Counted from the stretch's first letter, positions 33,563 to 43,800 are shown. The stretch is 64,000 bases of DNA from Acidimicrobiia bacterium (GCA_012960315.1 DUBN01000068.1:178592-242591), one strand, 5' to 3'. Numbers and translations: made by a program. The notes: generated by a model from the letters alone, not told the origin.

Positions 33563-34129
33563 GTGGCCGACCGCGAGCGCCGAATGACGCCTCCATATGG
33601 AGGCGTTTTCTTTGCTCGAACGACTGTTCTTGACGCAGCCCAGGTGGAGAGAGCTCTCACTCGCATTAGCCACGAAATCATTGAACGCAACCAAGGTCTG
33701 GAAAATGTTGTGCTCGTTGCGCTGCAAACCGGCGGTGTGGAAATCGCTCGACTAATAGCGCGCTCTCTCTTCCAGATCGATGGAGTGGACGTACCGATGG
33801 GGACGCTCGACGTAGCGCTGTATCGCGATGACATCGGCCTTCGGCCTGTCATGCCAGAAGCCGTGACAGACATCCCGGTAGACCTTTCAGCGAAGATCGT
33901 TGTTTTGGTTGACGATGTCCTGTTCACGGGGCGGACAATCCGTGCCGCCCTAGACGCCCTAACGGACTTCGGTCGTCCGCGCTCGGTGCAACTTGCTGTC
34001 GTCATTGACCGAGGCCACCGCGAACTACCTATCCGACCAGATTTCGTCGGCAAGAACCTCCCCACTCGCCGAGACGAAGTAGTAGACGTCAACCCCGAAG
34101 GAGTTTTGCTAGGAGAGATGCGCAAATGA
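33563..34129 (+). CDS. pyrR: Pyrimidine operon RNA-binding regulator PyrR / uracil phosphoribosyltransferase
   Basis: Senses uridine nucleotides and binds pyr mRNA. In 188 residues the conserved helix AQVERALTRISHEIIERN, the LYRDD segment, the PRPP motif VVLVDDVLFTGRTIRAALDAL and the family end VGKNLPTRRDEVVDV are visible. GTG 33563 has a strong GGAGG at 33551-33555; ATG 33584 is the only other in-frame start before the conserved region. Codons about 9-16 encode a terminator-like hairpin. The gene is coupled to pyrB by an ATGA overlap. The operon is probably autoregulated through the leader hairpin. Confidence 0.94.
   Translation: MADRERRMTPPYGGVFFARTTVLDAAQVERALTRISHEIIERNQGLENVVLVALQTGGVEIARLIARSLFQIDGVDVPMGTLDVALYRDDIGLRPVMPEAVTDIPVDLSAKIVVLVDDVLFTGRTIRAALDALTDFGRPRSVQLAVVIDRGHRELPIRPDFVGKNLPTRRDEVVDVNPEGVLLGEMRK
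33587..33613 (+). terminator. Terminator-like hairpin inside the pyrR coding start
   Basis: The 20-base stretch 33587-33606 is a perfect palindrome: arms ACGCCTCC and GGAGGCGT around an ATAT loop, followed at once by TTTTCTTT (33606-33613). This is the form of an intrinsic terminator, placed about eight codons into pyrR. CCTCC of its left arm can pair either with GGAGG of its right arm or with the identical GGAGG of the Shine-Dalgarno at 33551-33555. Confidence 0.7.
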
Positions 34130-35079
34130 GTAACCACCTCATCGATCTCAAAGATCTTGAAACCGGTGAAATCAAAGAGTTGCTTTATCTCACGGACCGC
34201 TTTGTTGAAGTTTCGCAACGACCGATCCCGAAAGTTCCCGCCTTACGAGGACGAACGATAGCGATGCTTTTTTTCGAGGACTCCACCCGGACTCGCATGT
34301 CCTTTGACCTCGCGGCAAAAAGACTTTCGGCAGACGTCCTCGAGTTTCCAACCCATACTTCATCTCTCTCGAAAGGTGAATCGATCCTCGACACGGTCGA
34401 GACGATTCACTCGCTTGGGGTCGATGCCCTCATTATTCGACATTATTCGAGCGGCCTGCCCAGAAAAATTGCCGATGAGGTAGGAGTGGCCCCATCGGTC
34501 ATTAATGCCGGGGATGGATCCAACGCCCATCCGACTCAAGGGCTACTCGACGCGTACACGCTCTGTCAGCATTTTCATGGGTTGGCGGGGTCAGATGCGT
34601 CTTTGTCGGGGATTCATATAGGCATCATCGGCGACGTTAAACACAGCCGCGTAGCGCGAAGCGACGTACACGCATATACCTCGCTGGGTGCAACTGTGAC
34701 TTTGGTCGCTCCGGAGTCTTTGCAACCGCCCAACCCGGAAGATTGGCCTGTCCAAATTCGTGAAGACCTCGATTCTGTTCTTCCCACGTTTGACGCAGTT
34801 GGCTTATTAAGAATCCAGAACGAGCGAATGAAAGAAGGGCTGGTTCCTTCAGTTGACGAGTACATCCAGAGATACGGGATGACTGAAGCCCGCGCAGCTG
34901 ACCTACGGGACGAAGTTGTGATTATGCACCCGGGGCCGGTCAATCGCGGAATCGAAATAGCCGAAACAGTGCTCGATAACCGGAAAAATGTTTTGATCAA
35001 ACAACAAGTCACAAATGGCGTGCCGGTGCGAATGGCTGTGCTATTCCGCCTCTTGGGTTCGGGGGTTGAGATTGATTGA
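34126..35079 (+). CDS. pyrB: Aspartate carbamoyltransferase catalytic subunit
   Basis: Condenses carbamoyl phosphate and aspartate in pyrimidine synthesis. The 317-residue protein has the carbamoyl-phosphate site FFEDSTRTRMSFDLAAKRL, SSLSKGESILDT, the domain-linking HPTQGLLDAYTL and the late HPGPVNRG motif. ATG 34126 overlaps the pyrR stop. No regulatory subunit gene (pyrI) is present. In other Actinobacteria pyrC follows; here there is a 63-base gap and then carA. Confidence 0.96.
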   Translation: MSNHLIDLKDLETGEIKELLYLTDRFVEVSQRPIPKVPALRGRTIAMLFFEDSTRTRMSFDLAAKRLSADVLEFPTHTSSLSKGESILDTVETIHSLGVDALIIRHYSSGLPRKIADEVGVAPSVINAGDGSNAHPTQGLLDAYTLCQHFHGLAGSDASLSGIHIGIIGDVKHSRVARSDVHAYTSLGATVTLVAPESLQPPNPEDWPVQIREDLDSVLPTFDAVGLLRIQNERMKEGLVPSVDEYIQRYGMTEARAADLRDEVVIMHPGPVNRGIEIAETVLDNRKNVLIKQQVTNGVPVRMAVLFRLLGSGVEID

Positions 35080-35142
35080 CGATTCTGGTTTGAGACCACA
35101 GCGCACGCAACGCCGTCCGGCATTGAACAGTCAGGTGATTAG

Positions 35143-36231
35143 GTGAGTCAGGTTCGGGAAGGCGCACTGGTCCTAGCTGATGGAGCAGTGTTCGAAGGAG
35201 AATTAATCGGCGCTGAGGTCGAAGTCACTTCTGGAGAAGTGGTCTTCAACACAGTGCTTAGTGGCTACCAAGAAGTGATAACCGACCCGTCCTATGCCGG
35301 GCAGATCATCAACTTCACGTATCCACACATTGGCAATTATGGGGTATCCGCCCTTGACGTCGAAGCCCGCCAACCCTTTTGCCGAGGGGTCATAGTCCGC
35401 GAGTTAACCCGTCACCGGTCCAATTGGCGGAGCGAAGACGATCTAGACAGTTATCTTCGCGACGAAGGCGTACCTGGGATCTCAGGGGTTGACACCCGCC
35501 GTCTCACCAGACACGTGCGACGAAATGGGGCAATGCCTGGCGCCTTTGGTTCCTCTTCCGAGGAATCACTAGCGATGGCAGCCAAATCCGAAGTTGGCAC
35601 AACCGGTGTGGATCTCGTAAGCAAAGTAACGACACCCCAGACATATTCGTTAGGTGATGGCCCTCGTCGAATTGTCGCCTACGACCTAGGGATCAAAAGA
35701 TCCATAGTCAAGCAGTTAGCTGAGATTGCAACGGTTCATGTAGTACCAGCCGACACAACCGGCGAACAAGTGTGTGCGCTCGAACCACACGGGGTCTTTC
35801 TTTCTAATGGCCCCGGCGATCCGACAATGGCTGGGCAAGTTACAGAAGCTCTCGGCGATCTCCTAGGGCACGTGCCGGTGTTCGGAATATGCCTAGGTCA
35901 CCAAGTTCTTTCCCTTGCCCTCGGCGGCAAATCCTACAAAATGAAGTTCGGACACCACGGCGGCAACGTCCCGGTCAGAAACATCGATAACGGGCGGATC
36001 GAAATCACAAGCCAAAACCACAATTTCGCAATTGAGTCCGGATCGGTGCCGGGAGTGACCGAGACCCACGTGTGTTTGAACGATGACACCCTTGAGGGTT
36101 TGCGCTGTAACGACATTCCGGCCTTCAGCGTGCAGTATCACCCTGAGGCCAGCCCCGGGCCACATGACTCCCGTTACTTGTTTCAACAATTCGCGGACCT
36201 GATGACTTCATTTCATGGAAGGACTAACTGA
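35143..36231 (+). CDS. carA: Carbamoyl-phosphate synthase small (glutaminase) subunit
   Basis: Hydrolyses glutamine and passes ammonia to CarB. In 362 residues there is the N-terminal CPSase domain ([21 protein letters not shown]-like [16 protein letters not shown]) and a C-terminal class I amidotransferase with the nucleophile in [20 protein letters not shown] and the HPE pair in [16 protein letters not shown] 35143 is the start. The last base of the stop is the first base of the carB ATG. Confidence 0.96.
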   Translation: MSQVREGALVLADGAVFEGELIGAEVEVTSGEVVFNTVLSGYQEVITDPSYAGQIINFTYPHIGNYGVSALDVEARQPFCRGVIVRELTRHRSNWRSEDDLDSYLRDEGVPGISGVDTRRLTRHVRRNGAMPGAFGSSSEESLAMAAKSEVGTTGVDLVSKVTTPQTYSLGDGPRRIVAYDLGIKRSIVKQLAEIATVHVVPADTTGEQVCALEPHGVFLSNGPGDPTMAGQVTEALGDLLGHVPVFGICLGHQVLSLALGGKSYKMKFGHHGGNVPVRNIDNGRIEITSQNHNFAIESGSVPGVTETHVCLNDDTLEGLRCNDIPAFSVQYHPEASPGPHDSRYLFQQFADLMTSFHGRTN

Positions 36232-39200
36232 TGCCGCGCCGTGACGACATTGACAGCATTCTCATCATCGGTTCAGGGCCCATCGTTATCGGCCAGGCCT
36301 GCGAGTTTGACTACTCGGGCACTCAAGCATGTCGCGTATTACGCGACGAGGGATACCGCGTCATCCTCGCCAACTCCAATCCCGCCACCATCATGACCGA
36401 CCCAGAATTCGCGGACGCTACTTACATTGAGCCGCTTGAGGTCGATGTTCTTACCGCAATTATCGAACGCGAACGACCGGATGCGCTTCTGCCTACTTTG
36501 GGAGGGCAAACGGCGCTCAACCTCGCTACTGAGCTTTTGGAAGCTGGTGTTTTAGACCAATATGAAGTCGAAATGATTGGAGCGAGTGGCGAAGCTATCG
36601 CCACTGCCGAAGACCGCGGTCTTTTTAGACGCGCGATGGAGGAAATCGGACTGAACTGCGCACAATCTGGAATTGCGCACACCATGGACGAAGCGATGGC
36701 CGCAGTCGACGAGATCGGCCTACCAGTCATCATTCGCCCTGCCTACATTTTGGGAGGAAAAGGCACAGCCTTTGCTTACACCACCGAGGAATTTCAACGG
36801 GTAGCTGCCTTGGGGCTAGATGCCAGCCCGATATCAGAAATTTTGATTGAACAATCAATCAAAGGCTGGAAAGAATACGAACTTGAGGTGATGAGGGACA
36901 ACGCCGACAACTGCGTGGTGGTCTGTTCCATTGAAAATGTTGATGCAATGGGCGTTCATACTGGTGATTCGGTCACCGTTGCCCCAGCACAAACTCTTTC
37001 TGACGTCGAATACCAGAAAATGCGAAATTCAGCGTTTGCATGTATTCGTCGAGTAGGGGTGGAGACTGGTGGTTCCAATGTGCAATTTGCGGTGCATCCT
37101 GAATCGGGCGAGCAAATTATCATCGAGATGAACCCACGCGTTAGTAGAAGCTCAGCGCTCGCATCGAAAGCCACAGGATTCCCGATAGCGAAAATAGCGG
37201 CACGGCTCGCAGTGGGCTACCGCCTTGATGAGATCACCAACGACATCACCCAAAAAACCCCTGCCAGCTTCGAACCGACGATTGACTACGTGGTCACGAA
37301 AATCCCGCGTTGGGCTTTCGAAAAGCTTCCCGGGGCTTCAGGGGTGCTCGGACCTCAAATGCAATCCGTAGGTGAGGCCATGTCAATTGGAAGAACGTTC
37401 CCAGAGAGCCTCCAAAAAGGAATTCGATCGCTCGAACAAGGCCGAACTGGACTAAATGCGGACCCGGGCGAAATTCAATACCTTGACCAAGACCAAAAGG
37501 ATCTTCTAACAGCTATATGCATTCCGACACCGGACCGGTTATTCCAGATCGCCGAACTCATGCGACGCGGCGTATCAGTCGGTGAAATTCACGATGCGTG
37601 CGAAATCGATCATTGGTTTCTTAATCAAATGCTCATGATCGTCGAAGAACGCCTACATCTGGAGCAGTCTTCATTATCGGATCTCACCAAGCGAGAATGG
37701 CGTCGGGCAAAGCAACTGGGCTTTTCGGACGCTCAACTGGGATATCTACTCCAAGAGGACGAAATGGTGGTCCGGGCTTCTCGAATTAGTAAAGGAGTCC
37801 AAACAACTTTCAAGACTGTTGACACTTGCGCCGCCGAGTTCGACGCTCTTACTCCATACCACTACTCGACATATGAAGACGAAGACGAAATACGTCCTGG
37901 AAGTCGACCTCGGATGATGATTCTCGGATCGGGCCCAAATCGGATTGGCCAAGGGATCGAATTTGATTATTGCTGTGTGCACGCAAGCTTCGCGCTCGCG
38001 GAAGCCGGGTACGAGACAGTCATGGTTAACTGCAACCCAGAGACCGTCTCGACGGACTATGACACCTCTGATCGGCTTTATTTCGAACCAGTGACCCTCG
38101 AAGACGTCCTGAACATTGTTGAAGCGGAACAACCAGTCGGCATCATCGTTAGTCTCGGCGGCCAAACTCCGCTGAAGTTGGCGTCGGCTCTGCCCGCCGA
38201 ACTAATTCGTGGAACTTCACCGGATTCCATTGACCTAGCTGAGGATCGCGAACGCTGGAATTCGCTATGTGCTCAGCTAGAGATCCCTCAACCGCCGGGC
38301 GGAACAGCCGTAACGTTCGACCAAGCGTCCGCGATCTGTGATCGAATCGGATTCCCAGCCTTGGTGCGACCGAGCTATGTCTTAGGTGGTCGCGCTATGA
38401 CGATTGTCTACGGCATAGACGAATTACAAACCGCCATGGCAGAGCTGGCTGCTTTCGGTGGGCTCGGTCGTGAAGGGGGACTTGCTTCCGACCGTCCGGT
38501 GCTTATCGACCGATTCTTAGAGGATGCAACCGAAGTAGATGTTGATTCGATTCGAGATAGCACTGGCGCATTTGTTCTTGGCGGAATTCTTGAACATGTG
38601 GAAGAAGCTGGCGTGCATTCGGGGGACAGTGCCTGCGCGATCCCGCCTCCCAACCTCTCTCAAGAAACACAAAAAGTAATCATTGAGTACACGAAACGCA
38701 TCGCCGACCGGCTTGATGTGGTTGGTTTGTTGAATGTTCAGTTTGCCGTCAAGCAAGGACAAGTGTTCGTTATCGAAGCGAACCCCCGAGCCTCACGGAC
38801 CGTGCCTTTTGTCGCCAAAGCAACCGGGGTGCAGCTCGCAAAAGTCGCGGCACGGGTCATGGCAGGCGAAACCCTCGCTCAATTGCGCGCTTCAGGAGCG
38901 TTACCAGAAGCTATCCGTGAAGGGCATGTCGCGGTCAAAGAGGCTGTGCTTCCTTTTCAACGCTTTCCCGATGTAGACACTGTCCTGGGACCAGAGATGC
39001 GATCAACCGGAGAGGTCATGGGAATCGACCGCACCTTCGGGTTGGCCTTCGCTAAGAGCCAAATTGCAGCAGGAGAGGGTCTACCGCTCGCCGGGACTGT
39101 TTTTTTCTCGCTTGCAGACAGAGACAAAGATCAAGGGCTGGAAGCTGCTAAGGGATTTTTGGAACTTGGCTTCGAGATCGCCGCAACCTCAGGAACGGCA

Positions 39201-39524
39201 AAATTCCTAGAGAACCACGGCGTTAAGGTGGAAACCGTCGTCGCCAAGTTAAGCGAGGAAGGACAAGAGATTAGTGCCGGAGTTGACGCGGTTGAACTTA
39301 TCGGAGCTGGTCAAGTCAAGTTGGTCGTCAACACTCCACGAGGACGCGGACCGCGTAGCGATGGCCGCCGGATCCGCTTCGCATCTACGGCCCACAAGGT
39401 GCCCTGCCTCACGACGGTAGCCGCAGCCCGAGCAGCTGCGGTCGGGTTAGGGGAATGGATGTCTAATCCGTTAACCGTGCGACCACTTCAGGAGTTTCTC
39501 GATCCTCAGGCGTCGATCATATGA
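36231..39524 (+). CDS. carB: Carbamoyl-phosphate synthase large subunit
   Basis: Makes carbamoyl phosphate for pyrimidines and arginine. The 1097-residue protein is a full-length internal duplication: two ATP-grasp halves beginning [20 protein letters not shown] and [20 protein letters not shown], each with a biotin-carboxylase-like core ([34 protein letters not shown]), an oligomerisation region, and the C-terminal MGS-like allosteric domain ([20 protein letters not shown]) where UMP normally acts. It overlaps carA by one base and pyrD by four. Confidence 0.97.
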   Translation: MPRRDDIDSILIIGSGPIVIGQACEFDYSGTQACRVLRDEGYRVILANSNPATIMTDPEFADATYIEPLEVDVLTAIIERERPDALLPTLGGQTALNLATELLEAGVLDQYEVEMIGASGEAIATAEDRGLFRRAMEEIGLNCAQSGIAHTMDEAMAAVDEIGLPVIIRPAYILGGKGTAFAYTTEEFQRVAALGLDASPISEILIEQSIKGWKEYELEVMRDNADNCVVVCSIENVDAMGVHTGDSVTVAPAQTLSDVEYQKMRNSAFACIRRVGVETGGSNVQFAVHPESGEQIIIEMNPRVSRSSALASKATGFPIAKIAARLAVGYRLDEITNDITQKTPASFEPTIDYVVTKIPRWAFEKLPGASGVLGPQMQSVGEAMSIGRTFPESLQKGIRSLEQGRTGLNADPGEIQYLDQDQKDLLTAICIPTPDRLFQIAELMRRGVSVGEIHDACEIDHWFLNQMLMIVEERLHLEQSSLSDLTKREWRRAKQLGFSDAQLGYLLQEDEMVVRASRISKGVQTTFKTVDTCAAEFDALTPYHYSTYEDEDEIRPGSRPRMMILGSGPNRIGQGIEFDYCCVHASFALAEAGYETVMVNCNPETVSTDYDTSDRLYFEPVTLEDVLNIVEAEQPVGIIVSLGGQTPLKLASALPAELIRGTSPDSIDLAEDRERWNSLCAQLEIPQPPGGTAVTFDQASAICDRIGFPALVRPSYVLGGRAMTIVYGIDELQTAMAELAAFGGLGREGGLASDRPVLIDRFLEDATEVDVDSIRDSTGAFVLGGILEHVEEAGVHSGDSACAIPPPNLSQETQKVIIEYTKRIADRLDVVGLLNVQFAVKQGQVFVIEANPRASRTVPFVAKATGVQLAKVAARVMAGETLAQLRASGALPEAIREGHVAVKEAVLPFQRFPDVDTVLGPEMRSTGEVMGIDRTFGLAFAKSQIAAGEGLPLAGTVFFSLADRDKDQGLEAAKGFLELGFEIAATSGTAKFLENHGVKVETVVAKLSEEGQEISAGVDAVELIGAGQVKLVVNTPRGRGPRSDGRRIRFASTAHKVPCLTTVAAARAAAVGLGEWMSNPLTVRPLQEFLDPQASII

Positions 39525-40444
39525 GGCAGTTGGACTGCTCTGTTCAGATCGGGTCGGTAGTACTTCCGAACCCTGTCATGACTGCATCTGGGACCGTAGG
39601 CCACGGAACTGAACTTGCGTCATATATCGATTTGTCTGAGCTAGGTGCAGTAGTGGTGAAGTCACTTTCGGCGCAACCCTGGTCCGGGAACCCAGCGCCG
39701 CGAGTTCACGGCACCGCAGCCGGAATGATTAATGCGGTCGGGCTTCAAAACCCAGGCATAGATAGTTGGATAGAGAATGATTTACCCGCATTAATCGATC
39801 GTGGAGCTCGAGTGGTTGTGAGCATATGGGGGAGAAGTGTCGAAGAATATAAGGAGGCTGCAACTCGGCTAACAGGACTTGACGGCATCGTCGCGGTTGA
39901 GGTGAATGTCAGTTGTCCAAATCTCGAAGAGAGAGGCGAGATGTTCTCTCATGCCCCGGACACCTGCAGATCAGCGATAGAGGCATCGTTAATTGCTGGA
40001 TTGCCGCTGTGGGCCAAGCTAAGTCCAAATGTCAGCGACATTGTCCCAATAGCGCAGGCTGCTCTCGATGGGGGAGCCGAAGCCCTCACTCTCACCAACA
40101 CCGTCTTTGGGATGGTTATCGACCCCGAAACCCGTCGTCCAGTTCTTGGCAACGGTGGAGGTGGGCTGTCAGGGCCCGCGATGCGCCCGGTTGCTGTGCG
40201 AGCTGTCTTTGACGTTTATGCAGCTCTTGGACCCGTGCCCATCGTAGGAGTTGGAGGGGTGACCGCCGCCGAGCATGTAGTGGAGTTCATGGCTGCAGGT
40301 GCGTCAGCTGTTCAAGTAGGAACCGCCCACTTCGCAGACCCAAAAGCATCGAAGAAAATTCTTCGTAGCTTCGAACGTTGGTGTCAACGGCGAGACGTAA
40401 CCGCCGTCCCATCTCTCACTGGAGCAGCCCATGAATCCGCCTGA
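39521..40444 (+). CDS. pyrD: Dihydroorotate dehydrogenase, class 1B type
   Basis: FMN enzyme that oxidises dihydroorotate. The 307-residue soluble protein follows the class 1B pattern: [31 protein letters not shown], the active-site cysteine in VEVNVSCPN, and [18 protein letters not shown] with the phosphate site. It has no N-terminal membrane extension, so it is not class 2. Class 1B enzymes normally need the electron-transfer subunit PyrK; no pyrK lies next to it or elsewhere in the window. ATG 39521 overlaps carB; the 3' end overlaps pyrF by 14 bases. Confidence 0.93.
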   Translation: MRQLDCSVQIGSVVLPNPVMTASGTVGHGTELASYIDLSELGAVVVKSLSAQPWSGNPAPRVHGTAAGMINAVGLQNPGIDSWIENDLPALIDRGARVVVSIWGRSVEEYKEAATRLTGLDGIVAVEVNVSCPNLEERGEMFSHAPDTCRSAIEASLIAGLPLWAKLSPNVSDIVPIAQAALDGGAEALTLTNTVFGMVIDPETRRPVLGNGGGGLSGPAMRPVAVRAVFDVYAALGPVPIVGVGGVTAAEHVVEFMAAGASAVQVGTAHFADPKASKKILRSFERWCQRRDVTAVPSLTGAAHESA

Positions 40445-41138
40445 GGTGTCCCCGGAGGTGCGTTCGCGCCTCGCTATCGCCCTAGACATCGACGACCTAG
40501 TGGAAGCCGGGAGGCTTGGCCGACGAATGCGTCCTTGGTTTTCGGTGGCAAAAGTTGGGCTGGAACTTTTCTCAGCTTCGGGTCCAGAAGCCGTAGGCAT
40601 CTTTGTTGACCAAGGCTATGACGTCTTTCTTGACCTTAAGTTGCATGACATTCCAACAACTGTGGGGAAAGCTGCGCGTGTTCTCGGGAGCCTCGGTGTC
40701 TCCTACGTAACAGCCCACGCATCGGGTGGAGCACAAATGCTCTCCGCAGCTGTCGATGGCCTGAATGAAGGCGCGTCCGCCGCGGGGTTAACCCCGCCAA
40801 TGGTTCTGGCAGTAACAATATTGACCTCCGACACAGACGCGCCTAGCGGTCTTCTTGAGGAAAGGCTCGGCCACGCGGTTAACGCTGACTGTGGAGGCGT
40901 TGTGTGTGCAGCGAACGAATTAGCCCAACTAACGCGGCTCGCGCCTGAGCTACTGTCGGTAGTCCCAGGCATTAGACCAGATGGCACCTCGTCTCATGAT
41001 CAAGGACGACCGGCCACACCAGCTCAAGCCATTAGACAAGGCGCAGGACTCCTAGTCATCGGAAGAGCTGTAACAGAGTCAACTCACCCCGAAGACGCGG
41101 CCGCTGATATTGCCAACGAAGTGGCTCGAACCATTTAG
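40431..41138 (+). CDS. pyrF: Orotidine 5'-phosphate decarboxylase
   Basis: Last step of UMP synthesis. The 235-residue protein begins RLAIALDIDDLVEAGRL and has the catalytic motif VFLDLKLHDIPTTVGKAARV with the invariant Lys-Asp-Lys-Asp array, VTAHASGGAQML, and VPGIRPDGTSSHDQGRPATP with the phosphate loop. ATG 40431 lies inside pyrD, so translation is coupled. It closes the pyr operon. The shorter class of PyrF is seen here rather than the mycobacterial long form. Confidence 0.95.
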   Translation: MNPPEVSPEVRSRLAIALDIDDLVEAGRLGRRMRPWFSVAKVGLELFSASGPEAVGIFVDQGYDVFLDLKLHDIPTTVGKAARVLGSLGVSYVTAHASGGAQMLSAAVDGLNEGASAAGLTPPMVLAVTILTSDTDAPSGLLEERLGHAVNADCGGVVCAANELAQLTRLAPELLSVVPGIRPDGTSSHDQGRPATPAQAIRQGAGLLVIGRAVTESTHPEDAAADIANEVARTI

Positions 41139-41162
41139 GGAAACGTTTGGGCGCCTCGCCGT

Positions 41163-41176
41163 TAGACTCGACCGCT
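41163..41176 (+). promoter_or_regulatory. Candidate leaderless promoter of mihF
   Basis: TAGACT at 41163-41168 lies eight bases before ATG 41177. The same hexamer precedes pdxS. No Shine-Dalgarno is visible. Confidence 0.45.
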
Positions 41177-41494
41177 ATGCCCAACCCGCCGAGCCTTTCA
41201 CCGCAACAACGTGAAGCAGCCCTTGCGAAAGCGGCAACGGCTCGCCGTATAAGAGCAGAGACAAAAGACCGACTGAAGTTGGGATTGGTGTCCTTCGACG
41301 AGTTACTCGAGTTGGCTGACGGAGATGAGCTTGTGGGCAAGATGAAGGCGCTCGCAGCGCTTGAGTCCATGCCGCGACTCGGAAAAGTGAAAGCTCGCCG
41401 ACTTATGAACGAAGTAGGTATCGCCGATAGCCGTAGATTACGAGGCTTAGGTGAGAATCAAAGGAGTCAACTCCGCGCTTTCTTTGCGGGGTGA
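41177..41494 (+). CDS. mihF: Integration host factor, actinobacterial type (mIHF)
   Basis: Nucleoid-associated DNA-binding protein unrelated to proteobacterial IHF. The 105-residue protein has LSPQQREAALAKAATARRIR, KDRLKLGLVSFDELLE and the helix-two-turn-helix-like C-terminal region LESMPRLGKVKARRLMNEVG with the DNA-contacting glycine-lysine turn. ATG 41177 is preferred to TTG 41147 on promoter spacing. The order pyrF-mihF-gmk-rpoZ is the mycobacterial order and a strong lineage marker. Confidence 0.93.
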   Translation: MPNPPSLSPQQREAALAKAATARRIRAETKDRLKLGLVSFDELLELADGDELVGKMKALAALESMPRLGKVKARRLMNEVGIADSRRLRGLGENQRSQLRAFFAG

Positions 41495-41527
41495 CTACTG
41501 TCAGCAAGTTGTGAGGGTGCGGCCGCA

Positions 41528-42097
41528 GTGACCCAAAACAGTGATCCAATCGTGTTTGTCGTATGTGGCGCCGGCGGAGTCGGCAAAGGGACAATTGTCG
41601 CCGAGTTGGTATCTCGCGACGACAGTCTGCATTTGAGTCGATCGTGGACAACTCGGGCTCAAAGATCCGGCGAAGCTGATGGTGCATACGTCTATGTGAC
41701 CCAAGAGCAATTTGAGGCTCGCATCGCGGAAAACGGATTTTACGAGTGGGCCGATTTCTTTGACCACCGATACGGAACACCGACACTTTCGGTTCCCGAA
41801 GGTAGCGACTTACTCCTCGAGATCGATATCCAGGGAGCCGTGGCCGTACGAGAACGCGAACCGGACGCGGTCGTGGTACTTATTTTGCCACCGAATCGTT
41901 CCGAACAAGAGAGCAGAATGAGAATGCGAGGGGACGACGAGCAAGACGTAGCCCAGCGCTTAGCTACTTCTGATGCTGAGGAAGCTGCCGGACGACAACT
42001 CGCGGACCTGGTGGTACTCAACGACGATTTCGCTGTCGCCGTCGATGCCGTCGAATCGTTTATCGATGAAGCCCGGCAGCAGCATTCACGCAGCTAA
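41528..42097 (+). CDS. gmk: Guanylate kinase
   Basis: Phosphorylates GMP to GDP. The 189-residue protein has a P-loop reading CGAGGVGKGTIV (the usual form is GPSGVGKGT), SRSWTTRAQRSGEADGAYVYV for GMP binding, EWADFFDHRYGTP and LEIDIQGA. The start is GTG 41528; the upstream GTGAGGGTG may serve as a weak Shine-Dalgarno. rpoZ follows after 96 bases. Confidence 0.93.
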   Translation: MTQNSDPIVFVVCGAGGVGKGTIVAELVSRDDSLHLSRSWTTRAQRSGEADGAYVYVTQEQFEARIAENGFYEWADFFDHRYGTPTLSVPEGSDLLLEIDIQGAVAVREREPDAVVVLILPPNRSEQESRMRMRGDDEQDVAQRLATSDAEEAAGRQLADLVVLNDDFAVAVDAVESFIDEARQQHSRS

Positions 42098-42143
42098 AGG
42101 GTCTAGCTAAGGGCAACGCTGTTCGAGTGCCGGAGGCCGCTGA

Positions 42144-42149
42144 TAGCAT
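42144..42149 (+). promoter_or_regulatory. Candidate -10 box upstream of rpoZ
   Basis: TAGCAT at 42144-42149 could start a transcript with a leader of about 37 bases that includes AGAGG (42181-42185), the ribosome-binding site eight bases before ATG 42194. Confidence 0.3.
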
Positions 42150-42193
42150 TGGAGGTCCGTTCGGATTGCTCGGAACTACCAGAGGTACAGCAG

Positions 42194-42529
42194 ATGTCTG
42201 ATGAACAAGACACAATGATTACCCCCGGCCTAGAGGCTCTGCTGGAGAAAGTGGATTCGAAGTTCACACTCGTGACTTTGGCAGCAAAAAGATCTCGTCA
42301 ACTCATCTCCTACGACCTTGGGCTCGGCGAAGGCGGAGGCAGCGAAATACCTCCGCAGGTAACAAGCACTGCACGTAAACCATTGTCAATGGCGTTCGAA
42401 GAAATTCATGCCGACAAAATTGGATACGAGCGCTTCGACCCAGAGGAACGAGCACGCGACGAAGCTGAGGCACTAGCTCAGGCTGAGGCCGACGCAGCTG
42501 CGCTTCAAGCCGTGCGCAACGAAGAGTAG
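42194..42529 (+). CDS. rpoZ: RNA polymerase omega subunit
   Basis: Small subunit that chaperones assembly of beta-prime. Its 111 residues include PGLEALLEKVDSKFTLVTLA, AAKRSRQLISY and the actinobacterial KPLSMAFEEIHADKI segment, then an alanine- and glutamate-rich acidic tail. I use ATG 42194, which has AGAGG eight bases upstream; TTG 42149 would add unconserved residues. coaBC follows after 15 bases and is probably cotranscribed. Confidence 0.92.
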   Translation: MSDEQDTMITPGLEALLEKVDSKFTLVTLAAKRSRQLISYDLGLGEGGGSEIPPQVTSTARKPLSMAFEEIHADKIGYERFDPEERARDEAEALAQAEADAAALQAVRNEE

Positions 42530-42544
42530 GTCGAGGTTAAACCG

Positions 42545-43729
42545 ATGCTGGCCAATCGCCGCATCGTCCTGGGGGTAACCGGGGGGATTGCCGCCTACAA
42601 GGCGGTCCTTCTTTGTCGCATGCTTGTGGATGCCGGGGCACACGTGATCCCCGTCATGACTGAGAGCGCCCAGCGATTTGTGGGCCGGGCTACCTTCGAC
42701 GCGTTGGCATCAGAACCGACCCGGACGTCGATCTTTGACGACCCTGATCCCATTCCACACACAACACTTGGACAGACCGCTGATCTCATAGTCGTCGCTC
42801 CCGCCACTGCACGTTGCATCGGGAGCTACGCAAACGGAATATCTGACGATCTGCTTACCGCCACTCTTATCGCCACCAAAGCGCCAGTTGTGGTGTGTCC
42901 CGCTATGCACACCGAGATGTGGGAACACCCTGCTGTGCAAGACAACTTAGCAACGCTCAAAAAGCGCGGCGTGCACCTCGTAGCTCCGGACGAAGGACGC
43001 CTCGCAGGAGGCGACTCAGGAGCTGGTCGCCTTGCGGCACCAGAGGCAATTTATGAGACCATCGAAGCAGTCCTGTCTGATGGAGATTTCCAGGGACGAA
43101 CGGTCGTAGTCACGGCTGGAGGTACTCGAGAAGCGATCGACCCTGTGCGCTACGTAGGTAACCGTTCGACAGGCAAACAAGGCTACGCAGTAGCGGAGGC
43201 AGCTAGGGCACGCGGAGCGCACGTCACTTTAATATCGACGGTTTCAGCGGAAGCTCCCAGCGGGGTCGAAATTGTTCGCGTGGAGTCCGCTGCCCAAATG
43301 CACGCTGCCGTTCTTGAGCGGTCCGATGCTGACGTCATCGTCATGACAGCTGCCGTTGCAGACTTTCGGCCCGTAGGGGTAGCGGAGTCCAAGATAAAGA
43401 AGGACGCCGGACCACCAAAGTTGGAGTTAGAACCGACCCCCGACATTCTCGCTGAGTTAGGAGCCGAGAAAAAGCCCGGCCAGGTCATTGTTGGGTTCGC
43501 TGCAGAGACTGAAGATTTGGTATCTCACGCCCAGAGCAAGCTTGAACGTAAAAACGTTGATGTCATAGTCGCGAACGATGTTTCGGCGCCTCAAGTCGGT
43601 TTCGCCCATGACACCAATGAAGTGACCATATTTGTTTCCGACGGATGTCAGCGTCATGTATCGCTTAGATCTAAACGACAAATAGCGGAAGAAGTGTTGA
43701 ACACTGTGGCTCAGATACTTGTTGGGTGA
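42545..43729 (+). CDS. coaBC: Bifunctional phosphopantothenoylcysteine decarboxylase/synthetase
   Basis: Two consecutive steps of coenzyme A synthesis in one protein of 394 residues. The N-terminal flavin-dependent CoaC half has LGVTGGIAAYKAVLLCR, SYANGISDDLLT and PAMHTEMW (the motif is often PAMN-MW). The CoaB half begins VVVTAGGTREAIDPVRYVGN and contains KIKKDAGPPKLELEPTPDIL, with the lysines that bind the substrate. GAGG about nine bases before ATG 42545 may act as Shine-Dalgarno. Confidence 0.95.
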   Translation: MLANRRIVLGVTGGIAAYKAVLLCRMLVDAGAHVIPVMTESAQRFVGRATFDALASEPTRTSIFDDPDPIPHTTLGQTADLIVVAPATARCIGSYANGISDDLLTATLIATKAPVVVCPAMHTEMWEHPAVQDNLATLKKRGVHLVAPDEGRLAGGDSGAGRLAAPEAIYETIEAVLSDGDFQGRTVVVTAGGTREAIDPVRYVGNRSTGKQGYAVAEAARARGAHVTLISTVSAEAPSGVEIVRVESAAQMHAAVLERSDADVIVMTAAVADFRPVGVAESKIKKDAGPPKLELEPTPDILAELGAEKKPGQVIVGFAAETEDLVSHAQSKLERKNVDVIVANDVSAPQVGFAHDTNEVTIFVSDGCQRHVSLRSKRQIAEEVLNTVAQILVG

Positions 43730-43800
43730 AGTGAGATACCTATTGAGCCTCTTTGTCGCCTAGCCTTAGGCCGTTCTGTCGAGTAATCAGGAGAGACGGC

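Noticed and set aside
33499..34218. A 239-codon open frame on the minus strand opposite pyrR
   Set aside because: It mirrors the codon structure of pyrR, has a serine- and arginine-rich composition typical of antisense shadows, and no recognisable motif or ribosome-binding site.
43730..43800. A SAM riboswitch before metK
   Set aside because: The gap is only 71 bases, contains an ordinary Shine-Dalgarno, and shows no paired helices of a known SAM aptamer.
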